NCBI GenBank assembly: GCA_013695765.1
Contig: JACCZW010000044.1
Location: 1 to 32,061, forward strand
DNA length: 32,061 nucleotides
DNA from: Gammaproteobacteria bacterium
GTDB lineage: Bacteria > Pseudomonadota > Gammaproteobacteria > JACCYU01
Direction of reading: 5' to 3'
The notes under the pieces are model-generated. The model worked only from the letters and a program-made list of their open reading frames with translations, was not told the DNA's origin and did no database searches. A program made the translations under genes and the position numbers. The number at the start of each line of letters is the position of its first letter. Position 1 is the first letter of the stretch. Shown here piece after piece: positions 8,654-16,484 of this stretch.

Positions 8654-8854
8654 TCAAAGCTCACGCGCTTTGTCGCTACGGTATTCCGACAGCGCCTTTT
8701 CAGATAATGCGTCGAGCTTGCCGGCAGCGGCATCGGTTTCGATTTGGGCGTCCCACGCTGCCGCGTCGAACTCTGCGAACCAATGCCGAAATTTCGCAAG
8801 CTCGGTCGAGGATAACTGTTGAACAGCTTCTTCAATTGCTTCCACATCGGACAT
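8654..8854 (-). CDS. Small antitoxin-like protein
   Basis: The 66-residue protein begins MSDVEAIEEAVQQLSSTELA and continues KFRHWFAEFDAAAWDAQIE and AAGKLDALSEKAL. This highly charged, helical pattern belongs to a widespread family of small proteins that precede RelE/ParE- or HicA-type toxins and probably act as antitoxins. The start at 8854 is preferred over a GTG two codons upstream because MSDxE is the family start. The toxin that should follow is represented only by a HicA-like fragment. The gene looks intact. Its DNA-binding or neutralising role is inferred from the family. Confidence 0.65.
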   Translation of the reverse strand: MSDVEAIEEAVQQLSSTELAKFRHWFAEFDAAAWDAQIETDAAAGKLDALSEKALSEYRSDKAREL

Positions 8855-8912
8855 GTGCACGACCCCAATCAGTGTTCATGTTTATAAGCATACTAAAGGT
8901 CATTCATTACGT

Positions 8913-9056
8913 CTAAAGCCCAATGCTAGGCAACAAAGGAGTTCCGTCCCGTGCCGTCGTTCGTAGGCGCGTTATTACGACGCGCTGTTCTTCGTACCAT
9001 GCACTGACCTCGGCAAGATCAAGCTCCGCCTCGGCAAGAACGGTTACGGTTTTAAT
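8913..9056 (-). pseudogene. RelE/ParE-type toxin, 5' fragment with ATT in place of a start
   Basis: Overlapping the end of the antitoxin gene, the minus strand reads KTVTVLAEAELDLAEVSAWY then EEQR, the exact style of a ParE/RelE toxin N-terminus. It then runs into unrelated residues and stops at 8913 after 47 codons, half the usual length. The codon where the family starts is ATT (9054-9056), with GAGG a few bases upstream. No ATG, GTG or TTG is available after the last in-frame stop. Both a lost start and a lost C-terminal half indicate an inactivated toxin. Confidence 0.68.
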
Positions 9057-9277
9057 TCTCGACCTCTTTCAATACGACGACGCACCTCGGACCAGGGTGA
9101 GCCCTCGCCGGGACTGGCTCGATATGCTTCGAGGCGCTGACGAAGCACCTCGCGATGCCACTGCGGCACCTCGATGTGGTCTGCATCACCCGCGATAGAA
9201 TCCCAGATATCTTCTATAACCGAGAGGCGCTCCGGTACAGGCAACTGCTTGATGCGGCTAATATCGACATTGCTCAT
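9044..9277 (-). CDS. Addiction module antitoxin (putative addiction module component family)
   Basis: The 77-residue product contains LPVPERLSVIEDIWDSIA followed by VPQWHREVLRQRLEAY and the C-terminal SPWSEVRRRIERG. This is the signature of the small antitoxin family paired with RelE/ParE toxins (PF09720-type). The start is placed at MSNVDISRIKQ (ATG 9277); the frame is open further upstream to 9430 but that part has no family character. The stop overlaps the remains of the toxin gene, as expected for a toxin-antitoxin pair. The antitoxin is intact although its toxin is broken. Confidence 0.8.
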   Translation of the reverse strand: MSNVDISRIKQLPVPERLSVIEDIWDSIAGDADHIEVPQWHREVLRQRLEAYRASPGEGSPWSEVRRRIERGRELKP

Positions 9278-9401
9278 GGCGAAAGTATGGACTCTCCAAT
9301 CAGGACAGACAACAGCATCTAGCGTCCTGAATTGACGATGGGGCGGAACAGGTTGGCTGCCAGGAAATCCCTTCCAGCGGGTCGATCCGCGTCCGCCCAA
9401 G

Positions 9402-9570
9402 TTAACGCTCACGCGAATAGTCGAATTCACGTTCCAGGCTCAAAACTTCGGCGACGTCTTCGATGCGCCGGTCCAGTGAGTGCCTCACTTCATCGACGTC
9501 CATGCCGGGGCAGCAGCCGCAGGTCGATGTGTAATTAGCATTCACCGCAGATGCGGTTGGGCTTGTCGCC
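9402..9570 (-). pseudogene. argE: Acetylornithine deacetylase (ArgE-like) fragment
   Basis: On the minus strand one frame reads GDKPNRICGEC, a TAA stop, then LHIDLRLLP. A shift by one base at a CCCC run at about 9507 then gives PGMDVDEVRHSLDRRIEDVA to a stop at 9402. ArgE proteins have GGDxPNRICGxCELHxDxRxLPGMxxxEL in this order, so the TAA stands where the conserved Glu of CELH should be. Only the middle of the gene (about 55 codons) is recognisable. Nothing recognisable remains between here and mutM (9571-9642). Confidence 0.62.
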
Positions 9571-9642
9571 GCGCCGAAGGTCAGGATCAGCGCATACAGC
9601 TCGATCGATGCCGGGAGTACAAGCGAGTTAGTTTAAAAAGAC

Positions 9643-10458
9643 CTAGCGCTGGCACGTTACGCAGTAAAAACTCGAACGCTGACCGATCACTCGTAGCCGG
9701 ATTTTTTCGCCACAACGGGGGCAGTCCGCGCCCGCGCGGCCGTAAACATTAAGCTCGTGCCGGAAATAACCGGGCCTGCCGTCCTCGCGCACGAAGTTTC
9801 GCAAGGTAGTGCCGCCATGCCCGATCGCGTTCTGCAGCACCTGTTTGATGCTTAACACTAGCAGGCGATAGCGAACGAGGCTGATGCGGCCAGCGGCGCG
9901 GGCGGGGTGGATGCCGGCGGCGAACAGGGATTCGCTGGCGTAGATGTTGCCCATGCCGACGACCACGCGGCTGTTCATGATGAAATCCTTTACGCTGACC
10001 TTGCGGCCGCGCGCTCGATCGAAAAGATAGTCGCCGTTGAAGTCATCGTCCAGCGGTTCCGGGCCAAGACCATGCAGAAGTGGGTGCGCAAACGGGTTGC
10101 CGTCAATCCACAACAGCGCGCCGAATCGCCGTGGATCGCGCAGTCGCAAAACCCTGCCTGAATCCAGCAGCAGATCGATGTGGTCATGTGGTTGCGGCGG
10201 TATGTTGGCGTCGATCACGCGCAGGCTGCCGGACATGCCGAGGTGCATCAGTGCCGCGCCGTTGGACGTGTGCAGCAGCAGGTATTTCGCCCGGCGCGTG
10301 ACGTCGATGATGCGCTGACCTTCAAGGTTTCGCGCCAGGTCGGTAGGCACCGGCCAGCGCAGCATGGGCTGGCGGATGGTGACATGGATTACGCGCCGGT
10401 CAATCAGATGCGCCGCGATGCCCGCGCGGGTGGTTTCGACTTCGGGGAGTTCGGGCAT
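9643..10458 (-). CDS. mutM: Formamidopyrimidine-DNA glycosylase
   Basis: This base-excision repair enzyme removes oxidised purines such as 8-oxoguanine and cuts the resulting abasic site. The N-terminus MPELPEVETTRAGI supplies the catalytic Pro2 and Glu3 once Met is removed. Lys and His residues of the family are seen in LMHLGMSGSL, and YASESLFAAGIHPAR carries the conserved helix-two-turn-helix region. The C-terminal zinc finger is complete, with CPRCG and CVTCQR. The frame is open upstream to 10536, but processing chemistry requires the start at MPELP (ATG at 10458). The length of 271 residues is standard and there are no lesions. Confidence 0.95.
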   Translation of the reverse strand: MPELPEVETTRAGIAAHLIDRRVIHVTIRQPMLRWPVPTDLARNLEGQRIIDVTRRAKYLLLHTSNGAALMHLGMSGSLRVIDANIPPQPHDHIDLLLDSGRVLRLRDPRRFGALLWIDGNPFAHPLLHGLGPEPLDDDFNGDYLFDRARGRKVSVKDFIMNSRVVVGMGNIYASESLFAAGIHPARAAGRISLVRYRLLVLSIKQVLQNAIGHGGTTLRNFVREDGRPGYFRHELNVYGRAGADCPRCGEKIRLRVIGQRSSFYCVTCQR

Positions 10459-10511
10459 AGCGCAACACGTGTGCGCCGAATCAAATCCTGCTTCTAGACT
10501 GTCATCGGAGA

Positions 10512-11130
10512 TTAGCCGAGTTCTTTGCGACTCCAAAGCATCGCTACGTCAGATGCTACGCGAGTGCCCAAAATCGTGCTCACATTTTTCACGTGTAGAC
10601 CACAGGCCAACGCCATCTCCTCTTGTCGCGCCTCTTTCCAACTGCTGGTGCGATCTGCATGCTGATATGCGGCTAGGAGATCGCCTTTTAGAAGAACACT
10701 CCAGATAGTCTGCAGATCCAGTTCACTCACATGCTCGGGCTTTGCTTGGTTTGGCGCAATCCCCGTGTCAGGGTCAAGAAACACGATTTTAGGACCTCGT
10801 ATCTTCATGATTTTTTGAGACAATGCTGGCGATATAGTAGTCTCGACGCATTGGGTGGAAAGGCTCGTCGAGTACGGTAATCAGTTTGCCGGTTTTCGTT
10901 GCCAGCCTTTGAATGTGCTTGAGGTCTGAAAAGTGGTTCCAGACTTCCTCCGGTAGGGCTACTTCGCGGTTTCCCACTTTTAGCTTCGGATCGTCAGTAC
11001 CTTGGCGTAAGTAGGCGACCTGAATGATACAAGGAATATCGAATTCGTTTGCGAGGTAAATTAAAGCACCCCATTTCACTCGATCTCGTCTGTCGCCGTA
11101 CCATAATTCTTTCAAGTTTGTATTCCCCAC
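10512..11130 (-). pseudogene. Conserved hypothetical protein split by a frameshift at an A6 run
   Basis: From a GTG at 11130 the frame reads LKELWYGDRRDRVKWGAL, then RLATKTGKLITVLDEPF and RRDYYIASIVS, and fails in a run of six A (plus-strand T6 at 10811-10816). The adjacent frame takes over with RGPKIVFLDPDTGIAP, LDLQTIWSVLLKGDLLAAYQ and ALACGLHVKNV to a stop at 10512. Joined, they would give a protein of about 205 residues. The mix of an initial YGDRRD block and a central FLDPDTG block resembles an uncharacterised bacterial family that I cannot name. Function is unknown. The break could be a sequencing slip, natural decay or, less likely, functional slippage. Confidence 0.6.
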
Positions 11131-11186
11131 GCATAGTAAATAGAAGGACGCTTAGCTCGCACGGAAAACGAATTACTTTGGCTTGT

Positions 11187-12149
11187 TTACTCCTCCGCCT
11201 CCACCAGCGTCTCCGACTGGCCAAAAATCCATGCCACCGCGAAGCCGGCCGATAGTGCGTGTTCACTCTTGAACAGCGGGCTGTCATCGAAAGCGACGCT
11301 GGAGAGATTGTCGTAGCGCAGGAACGCGCCGAACCAGATTTTGTTGAATCTGCGGCTGGTGCCGAATATCGTGCTCGCACCGCTGTAGCCGCCGTCGCCT
11401 TCATACGCCGGGCGCTGCGGTGTGGCGAATTCCGGCGCGACGCCGTAGAAGTAATCGTGATTGCGCGAATCCGCGAAGATGGGCCCCGCGCCCACGCTGA
11501 AATTCCAGCCGCCGCCAATGTCTTTGAAGTCCACCCACATTGACGGCAGCACCACCCAGCCGGCGTAATCGATCGAGGTAAAATCGGTGGCGAGCACCGC
11601 GCGTACTGGCAGTTCCAGGCGAGCCACGACGGGCGCGTCTTCATCGATCAGGAAGTATTTGAGCTGCGGCCCGAATTCGGCGGTCGGATCGATGTCGGGC
11701 AGGCCGCGACGCGCCTCGTTGTCCTCGCTGTCGACCGGCACCTAGGCGTTGATGCTCAGGTCAAGTTGCAGCCGCTCGTTCTCGAACAACACGCTGCGCG
11801 GGCCACTGCGATCGACCTTGAACCGGTCGCCACGGTAGATGAAATAGGGAAATGGCAGCACGTACGCGCTTTGCTGGTTGGCGCCGCGATAATCGGGAAA
11901 GGTCACCGGCGCAATGCCGAAGCCGGCTTCCCACAACGGAAGTTTTTCCGCGTGCGCTAATGATCCGAAAGCCAGATTAACGGCGGAATAAAAAGCGAGG
12001 GCCACCGCCTGGGCAACGTGAAATCCTCTTGCCCTTGGACGGGGGGTGAGGCGGGACTTCGTGAGGCATCGCCTCGCGCCGCCGAACGCCGGAGCGCATG
12101 CAAGCGCGAGGGCTGGGCAGGCCGGATTAAGGGTGGACGAGACCTGCAT
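11187..12149 (-). pseudogene. MipA/OmpV family outer-membrane protein with internal amber stop
   Basis: The N-terminal part has a long leader ending in a signal peptide (AVALAFYSAVNLAFGSLAHA), then LPLWEAGFGIAPVTFPDYRG, LPFPYFIYRGDRFKVDR and RLQLDLSINA. A TAG at 11742-11744 follows, and the same frame goes on with VPVDSEDNEARRGLPDIDP to the C-terminal strand AGFAVAWIFGQS. This is a full MipA/OmpV beta-barrel with a single stop in the middle. MipA in Escherichia coli scaffolds murein enzymes; many relatives are simply outer-membrane proteins. Its ATG overlaps the stop of the chorismatase gene (TAATG), suggesting translational coupling in the leftward arm of the pigment locus. Readthrough or a base error would restore the protein. 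Confidence 0.75.
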
Positions 12150-13183
12150 TAATCCGCCGCGCCCTGTCCCATATAAAGTCCCTCGATCTCCAGGCGCAGA
12201 TCGCCGCGGCAGATGTCGCCGTGCAGGATCATCACGGGGATTTCCGCAACTGTACTGTTTGTAAAGCGCGCGGCAATGGCGTCGCTGTCGACCGCGTTAC
12301 GCACGTAAACTTTCAGCAGGCTTAAATCCCGCACCGAATGTATGCCTAGCGCGTGCTGGCTGCCGGCGTGGCGCACCAGCGCGTCCAGATTGCTTAGGGT
12401 CTCGTCAACTTGCGCGAGCGTGTCGGCGGTGTGCAGCGATTCGTGGCCGACGATGCTGGCGGTACCCGAAATATACAGATGCGCGGATGCGCCCCAGCGT
12501 TTGACCACGGCGCGCGAAAACGACGGACTCTTGGGACTATAGTGCCGCGGATAGTTGAACGCGCTGACCTGCCGCGGGTTTTCCACCTGCGCGCCGGGTT
12601 CGCGCGCGGCGATAAAATAAATGACGAAGTGTCCGCCCTGCGTGCCGATGGCGCTGGCCGCCGGCAACTGCTGGGAGGTGGTCGCGCGCGTCTGCAGGGC
12701 GCCGTGGCGTCCCTGACAAAATCCTTGGTAACGCTCCAGCCCCGTCTCGCGACCATTGATGTCGGGCAGAAAATTCCATACGCGCAACGGGTGCGCAAAT
12801 CCCTGTTTGCGCGCGAAGGAATACAGACGTCGATACGCGGCAAAGGTCGCCGCGTCAAGGTCGCCGTAGTCGTCTTCCGACACGATAATCTGACCCATCA
12901 GAAGGTGCTCGTTATGGCTGAACGTGACGTCATCGCGCTCGCCGCGCGTGACTCGTTCATGACTTCGCCAGACTTCGATAAACGCATGCCCTAGCGGTTG
13001 TAACGGCACGGCGATGTGAGCGGACAGCGTGCTGTTCGCGGTGCGGTCGTCGCCGTAGTGAATCGCGGCCAGCAGATGTTCATCGTCTGCCCGCAACTCA
13101 CCCGCCCGCTCCACGGGCAGGTATGCGACCTCGAACGGCGATACGGATGCGTGTGTCACATGCTGACGGCTGGGTTCAGGCAC
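12149..13183 (-). CDS. Chorismatase (XanB2/FkbO/Hyg5-type chorismate lyase-like enzyme)
   Basis: Proteins of this family split chorismate to pyruvate plus 3- or 4-hydroxybenzoate or a dihydroxycyclohexadienoate; XanB2 supplies the hydroxybenzoate starter for xanthomonadin. Family-like blocks include VWNFLPDINGRETGLERYQGF near the middle, then SQQLPAASAIGTQGGHFVIYF, then AFNYPRHYSPKSPSFSRA and LYISGTASIVGHESLHTADT with the conserved Gly-Thr-Ala-Ser and Glu. The start is uncertain: a GTG at 13183 lies 10 bases after the halogenase stop, and a second GTG at 13162 also fits the family. About 345 residues is normal. The gene lies between the halogenase-like gene and the MipA-like gene, overlapping the latter by one base. 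Its presence makes a hydroxybenzoyl-primed polyene likely. Confidence 0.87.
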   Translation of the reverse strand: MPEPSRQHVTHASVSPFEVAYLPVERAGELRADDEHLLAAIHYGDDRTANSTLSAHIAVPLQPLGHAFIEVWRSHERVTRGERDDVTFSHNEHLLMGQIIVSEDDYGDLDAATFAAYRRLYSFARKQGFAHPLRVWNFLPDINGRETGLERYQGFCQGRHGALQTRATTSQQLPAASAIGTQGGHFVIYFIAAREPGAQVENPRQVSAFNYPRHYSPKSPSFSRAVVKRWGASAHLYISGTASIVGHESLHTADTLAQVDETLSNLDALVRHAGSQHALGIHSVRDLSLLKVYVRNAVDSDAIAARFTNSTVAEIPVMILHGDICRGDLRLEIEGLYMGQGAAD

Positions 13184-13193
13184 ACCGCGACGC

Positions 13194-14558
13194 TTAAGCC
13201 TGATCCTGCGGCGTTGTGCCGCCGCTGAACATCGAACGCGCATTTTGCCGGCGACGCAAAAATCCGCGCCAACTGCGCGCTAAATCGGCAACGAACACGG
13301 TGTAGTAAAGCCCCTTGAACAAGGTGAGCGGCACAGTGAGCGGTGTGTTGCGGAACAGGTCGCCGGCCAGTACGGAGATCACCGCTTCCTGCATGCGAAA
13401 GGTATTTTGCGGACCCATGAAAAGCCGGTGCATGGGCGGCGAGGTGAAGCGGTAGATGAACCAGGAGATCGTACGCAGGCCGCGCGTGATGCGACGCTCG
13501 TAAAGTTTGGCGAGACGCGGTGCGCTGGCGAGCCCGCGCAGACGCGCATCGATCACATCGCTGCCAAAGGCAGCGCTGTTCATGGCGAGAAACACGCCGC
13601 TGGAAAAAACCGGGTCGACGAAGGCGAACGCGTCACCCACCAGCAGCCAGCCGTCACCGTGCAGACGCGTGGCGCGATAGGAGTAATTGCCGGTGGCACG
13701 CGCTTCGCCATTAACCAGTTCCGCATCTCGCATGCGCGACTTCACGCCGGGGCAGAGTTCAATTGTCCGCCACAGGAAATCCGCCGGCTCGGTCGCGCCG
13801 CGCGTTTTCAGATACGTGGGCGCGCACACCGCGCCCACGCTCGTCATGCCGTCTTTGAGCGGGATCATCCAGAACCAGCCGTGCGCAAACCAGAAGATGC
13901 TGATGTTGCCGGCGTCGCGGCCGGACAGCCGCTCGACATTGCTGAAATGCCCGAAGATCGCCGCGCTGCCGTGTTTGGGGTTTTTTTTCTTGAACCCTAA
14001 CCGGCCGGCCAGAAACGTGTCGCGACCGGTGGCATCCACGACTTGCCGCGCCCGAAATTCCTGTGGGTTGCCTTCTTCATCCAGCGCGCGCACCTGCGCG
14101 CCATCGCCGAATTCCACGCTGGTCACGCGCACGCCTTCGCGTACGTCGACGCCCTTTCCCGCGCTGTTTTGCAGCAATAAATGATCGAATTCCGAGCGAC
14201 GCACCTCGTAAGAGTGCGGATGCTGTTTGTCCAGCGCCTCGCTAAAGTAAAAGGTCTGATCGCTATCGGTGTATTGCTCGGAGACGAAATGCGCGCCGTA
14301 TTTGGGCATGCCGATTTTTTCCACCTGCTCGAGCACGCCCAGTCGTTTCAGGATAGGCAGATTCATGGGCAGCAGCGATTCGCCGATGTGAAAGCGCGGG
14401 TGATGCGCCTTTTCCAGCAGGGTCACACGCCAGCCTTTTTCTGCCAGTAGCGTCGCCGCGGTCGAGCCGGCGGGGCCACCGCCGATGACCAGCGCATCGC
14501 ACTCGTTTTGCGCCGGATCGCGCGCTTGCAATTTTTCAGCCTGCGGAATTGGATTCAT
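13194..14558 (-). CDS. FAD-dependent halogenase-like oxidoreductase (tryptophan halogenase family)
   Basis: The 454-residue protein has the FAD-binding GGGPAGS at residues 26-32, the GES motif (HIGESLLP) at about 58-65, a lysine at 86 (MPKYGAHF) in the place of the catalytic lysine of flavin halogenases, and GWFWMIP at 227-233, which matches the GWxWxIP halogenase signature. DGWLLVGDAFAFVDPVFSSG is the second FAD motif. The ATG at 14558 is preceded by GGAGGAGG. Upstream in-frame codons belong to the divergent promoter region. Xanthomonadins are brominated, so a role in halogenating the aryl head is reasonable but inferred; related enzymes act as simple monooxygenases. It probably leads the leftward operon with the chorismatase and mipA-like genes. 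Confidence 0.85.
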   Translation of the reverse strand: MNPIPQAEKLQARDPAQNECDALVIGGGPAGSTAATLLAEKGWRVTLLEKAHHPRFHIGESLLPMNLPILKRLGVLEQVEKIGMPKYGAHFVSEQYTDSDQTFYFSEALDKQHPHSYEVRRSEFDHLLLQNSAGKGVDVREGVRVTSVEFGDGAQVRALDEEGNPQEFRARQVVDATGRDTFLAGRLGFKKKNPKHGSAAIFGHFSNVERLSGRDAGNISIFWFAHGWFWMIPLKDGMTSVGAVCAPTYLKTRGATEPADFLWRTIELCPGVKSRMRDAELVNGEARATGNYSYRATRLHGDGWLLVGDAFAFVDPVFSSGVFLAMNSAAFGSDVIDARLRGLASAPRLAKLYERRITRGLRTISWFIYRFTSPPMHRLFMGPQNTFRMQEAVISVLAGDLFRNTPLTVPLTLFKGLYYTVFVADLARSWRGFLRRRQNARSMFSGGTTPQDQA

Positions 14559-14671
14559 GTTCGCGCCTCCTCCAGTCGTTGTGGTCGGGGATTTTCTCAC
14601 AATCGGACGCCAAGTCGAGTCATGCCTGCAACTCCGCCGGAACGATCGTGTGCGGACCCACGAGCACGCGG

Positions 14672-14701
14672 TTGACTTGGCTTCGGCCCGCGCAGTATAA
14701 G
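14672..14701 (+). promoter_or_regulatory. Sigma70-type promoter for the rightward polyene operon
   Basis: TTGACT (14672-14677) and TATAAG (14696-14701) are separated by 18 bases. Each differs from consensus at one position. They stand about 57 bases upstream of the ligase start, in the gap between the divergent arms. No leftward promoter of similar quality was recognised in the same gap. Confidence 0.6.
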
Positions 14702-14757
14702 GGCGGGCAAGCGTCATTGACGGCAAAGCACCCGATTGCGTCACTAGAACGCACGCA

Positions 14758-16152
14758 TTGACCTTCTCGCACGGTTTCGCAATTGCGCCTCGACCCATGC
14801 GCCAGATCCAGATTGACGGCTTAGCGCGCACCATGACCGGCCATCTGCCGCTACTTGAATATGCCGATGCCGACGCGCCGCTGGCGTGGTGGCGCGGTGC
14901 ACTTGTAATCCGTCAGGCGTTTGTCGCGGACGTGAAACGCGTGGCGCGTGCGTTGCAGCCACCGTACTTCGTGGTCAATTTATGTGAGGATCGCTATCTG
15001 TTCCTCGTCACATTCGCGGCGGCGCTCATCCGCGGCAAGACCAACCTGTTGCCGCCCAGCCGTGTGCGCCAGGATTTGCACGACATCGCCGCGGCCTACC
15101 CGAATCATCAGACTTTGCGCGATGCCGATATCGAGGCCGCGCTCAGCGCACAAGCGCGTGTAACGGAAAGTTTCGCCACCCTTAAGATCGCGCACGATCA
15201 CGTAGCGGCGATCGCGTTCACGTCCGGCAGCACCGGCAGGGCCCGCGCGCATGAAAAGCGCTGGAGCGAGCTGGTGATGGGCGCGCGCCTTGCGGATCAG
15301 CGTTTCGGATTTCGAAGCAGAGGTGTGGCGGTGGTGGCGACGGTGCCCGCGCAGCACATGTATGGGCTAGAGACGTCCGTAATGGTGCCGTTGACCTGCG
15401 GCGTGGGCGTAGTTGCCTCAAAGCCGTTTTACGCCGAAGACATCCGCGCGGCGCTAATTTCGGTGCCGGCGCCGCGCGTGTTGATCACCACGCCCATTCA
15501 CCTGCGCGTGTGCGCGCAAAGCGGACTCAAATGGCCGCCGCTGGAATTCATTATTTCCGCCACCGCGCCCTTGAGCGAGCCGCTGGCGCGCGAGGCCGAG
15601 CGCGTGCTGGGCGCGCCGGTGAAGGAGATTTACGGCTGTACCGAGGCCGGTTCCATCGCCAGCCGGCGGCGGCTGGATGGCGATACGTGGCAGACTTATG
15701 ACGGTATGTCGATAGTCGAGACGCCGCGGGGCGTACGCTTGAGGACGCCGTACCCTCATAACCCGGAGGTCGAGCTTACCGATGTATTGACGCGGTTGGA
15801 TGCAACACGCTTCGAGCTGGGCGGCCGTCACGCCGACCTGGTGCGCATCGCGGGCAAGGGCGCGTCGCTGGCCGACCTGAATCTCAAACTTAACGAGGTA
15901 GAAGGCGTGCAGGACGCGGTATTGGTCGCGCCGGAATGCGAAGGTGACCGCAGCGCGCGGCTGATCGCGCTGGTGGTGGCGCCGGAAATCCCGGCGCGCG
16001 CGATTCTCGAAAGTTTGCGCGCGCGCATCGATCCGGCTTTCATGCCGCGGCCGGTGTACAAGGTCGAGCGTCTGCCCCGCGATACGCTGGGCAAACTGCC
16101 GCGCGCCGAGTTGCTGGCGCTTATCCAGCAGCTCCGTAGCCGCGAGCGGTAA
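14758..16152 (+). CDS. AMP-forming acyl/aryl-ACP ligase (aryl polyene type)
   Basis: This ANL-superfamily adenylating enzyme has AFTSGSTGRARAHEKRW at about residues 152-168, which is the phosphate-binding core motif. EIYGCTEAGSIASRR corresponds to the substrate-pocket and YGxTE motif, and DTLGKLPRAELLAL near the end holds the C-terminal catalytic lysine. By context it should activate the hydroxybenzoate made by the chorismatase and load it on the ACP encoded downstream, the task of XanA2 or ApeH-type ligases. The listed start is TTG at 14758. ATGs at 14797 and 14833 are alternatives and no strong ribosome-binding site decides between them. The length of up to 464 residues is usual for this short ligase type. 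It begins the rightward operon. Confidence 0.85.
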   Translation: MTFSHGFAIAPRPMRQIQIDGLARTMTGHLPLLEYADADAPLAWWRGALVIRQAFVADVKRVARALQPPYFVVNLCEDRYLFLVTFAAALIRGKTNLLPPSRVRQDLHDIAAAYPNHQTLRDADIEAALSAQARVTESFATLKIAHDHVAAIAFTSGSTGRARAHEKRWSELVMGARLADQRFGFRSRGVAVVATVPAQHMYGLETSVMVPLTCGVGVVASKPFYAEDIRAALISVPAPRVLITTPIHLRVCAQSGLKWPPLEFIISATAPLSEPLAREAERVLGAPVKEIYGCTEAGSIASRRRLDGDTWQTYDGMSIVETPRGVRLRTPYPHNPEVELTDVLTRLDATRFELGGRHADLVRIAGKGASLADLNLKLNEVEGVQDAVLVAPECEGDRSARLIALVVAPEIPARAILESLRARIDPAFMPRPVYKVERLPRDTLGKLPRAELLALIQQLRSRER

Positions 16153-16156
16153 GCGT

Positions 16157-16474
16157 GTGGCGACGCAACCGCCATCTTTCGAGACACACAGCGTCATCAA
16201 TGCCGAGCATCCCAGTCTGCCCGGCCATTTTCCCGGCGCACCCATCGTGCCGGGTGTGGTGATTCTCGATGAAGTCGCCGCGGCGTTGACGCAATGGCGC
16301 GCGGGCGCGCGTATCGTCGGCATGCCGGTGGTGAAATTCACGGCGCCCTTGCGACCGCAACAGCCGTTCACGATCAGTCTTGCGACAGGACGTGACGACG
16401 AACATCGTGTTGATTTTTCGTGCCAGGCCGAGGGTCGCACAGTCGCTGCAGGCCGGCTCGAAATCATTTGTTAG
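16157..16474 (+). CDS. Short hotdog-fold dehydratase (ApeI/FabZ-like)
   Basis: The 105-residue protein contains AEHPSLPGHFPGAPIVPGVV, the active-site loop of the FabA/FabZ hotdog family with its histidine, followed by VKFTAPLRPQQPFTI. In aryl polyene pathways small proteins of this type dehydrate 3-hydroxyacyl-ACP intermediates, working with a second dehydratase (see 19308-19799). It starts four bases after the ligase stop and ends 10 bases before the methyltransferase gene, so it is clearly in the same operon. The start is an ATP-ligase-proximal GTG at 16157. There is no lesion. Confidence 0.82.
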   Translation: MATQPPSFETHSVINAEHPSLPGHFPGAPIVPGVVILDEVAAALTQWRAGARIVGMPVVKFTAPLRPQQPFTISLATGRDDEHRVDFSCQAEGRTVAAGRLEIIC

Positions 16475-16484
16475 ATCGCTCGCC

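Noticed and set aside
8569-8868. A 99-codon minus-strand frame overlapping the antitoxin-like gene
   Set aside because: The overlapping frame at 8654-8854 has the clear family pattern. This one has none.
14559-14834. N-terminal extension of the halogenase-like protein
   Set aside because: The frame is open, but the added residues have no homology character and a GGAGGAGG ribosome-binding site stands right before the ATG at 14558.
15454-16467. A 337-codon open frame on the minus strand
   Set aside because: It lies wholly opposite the AMP ligase and dehydratase genes, which have clear motifs. Long antisense frames are expected in GC-rich coding DNA, and its composition (Arg/Pro-rich) has no family character.
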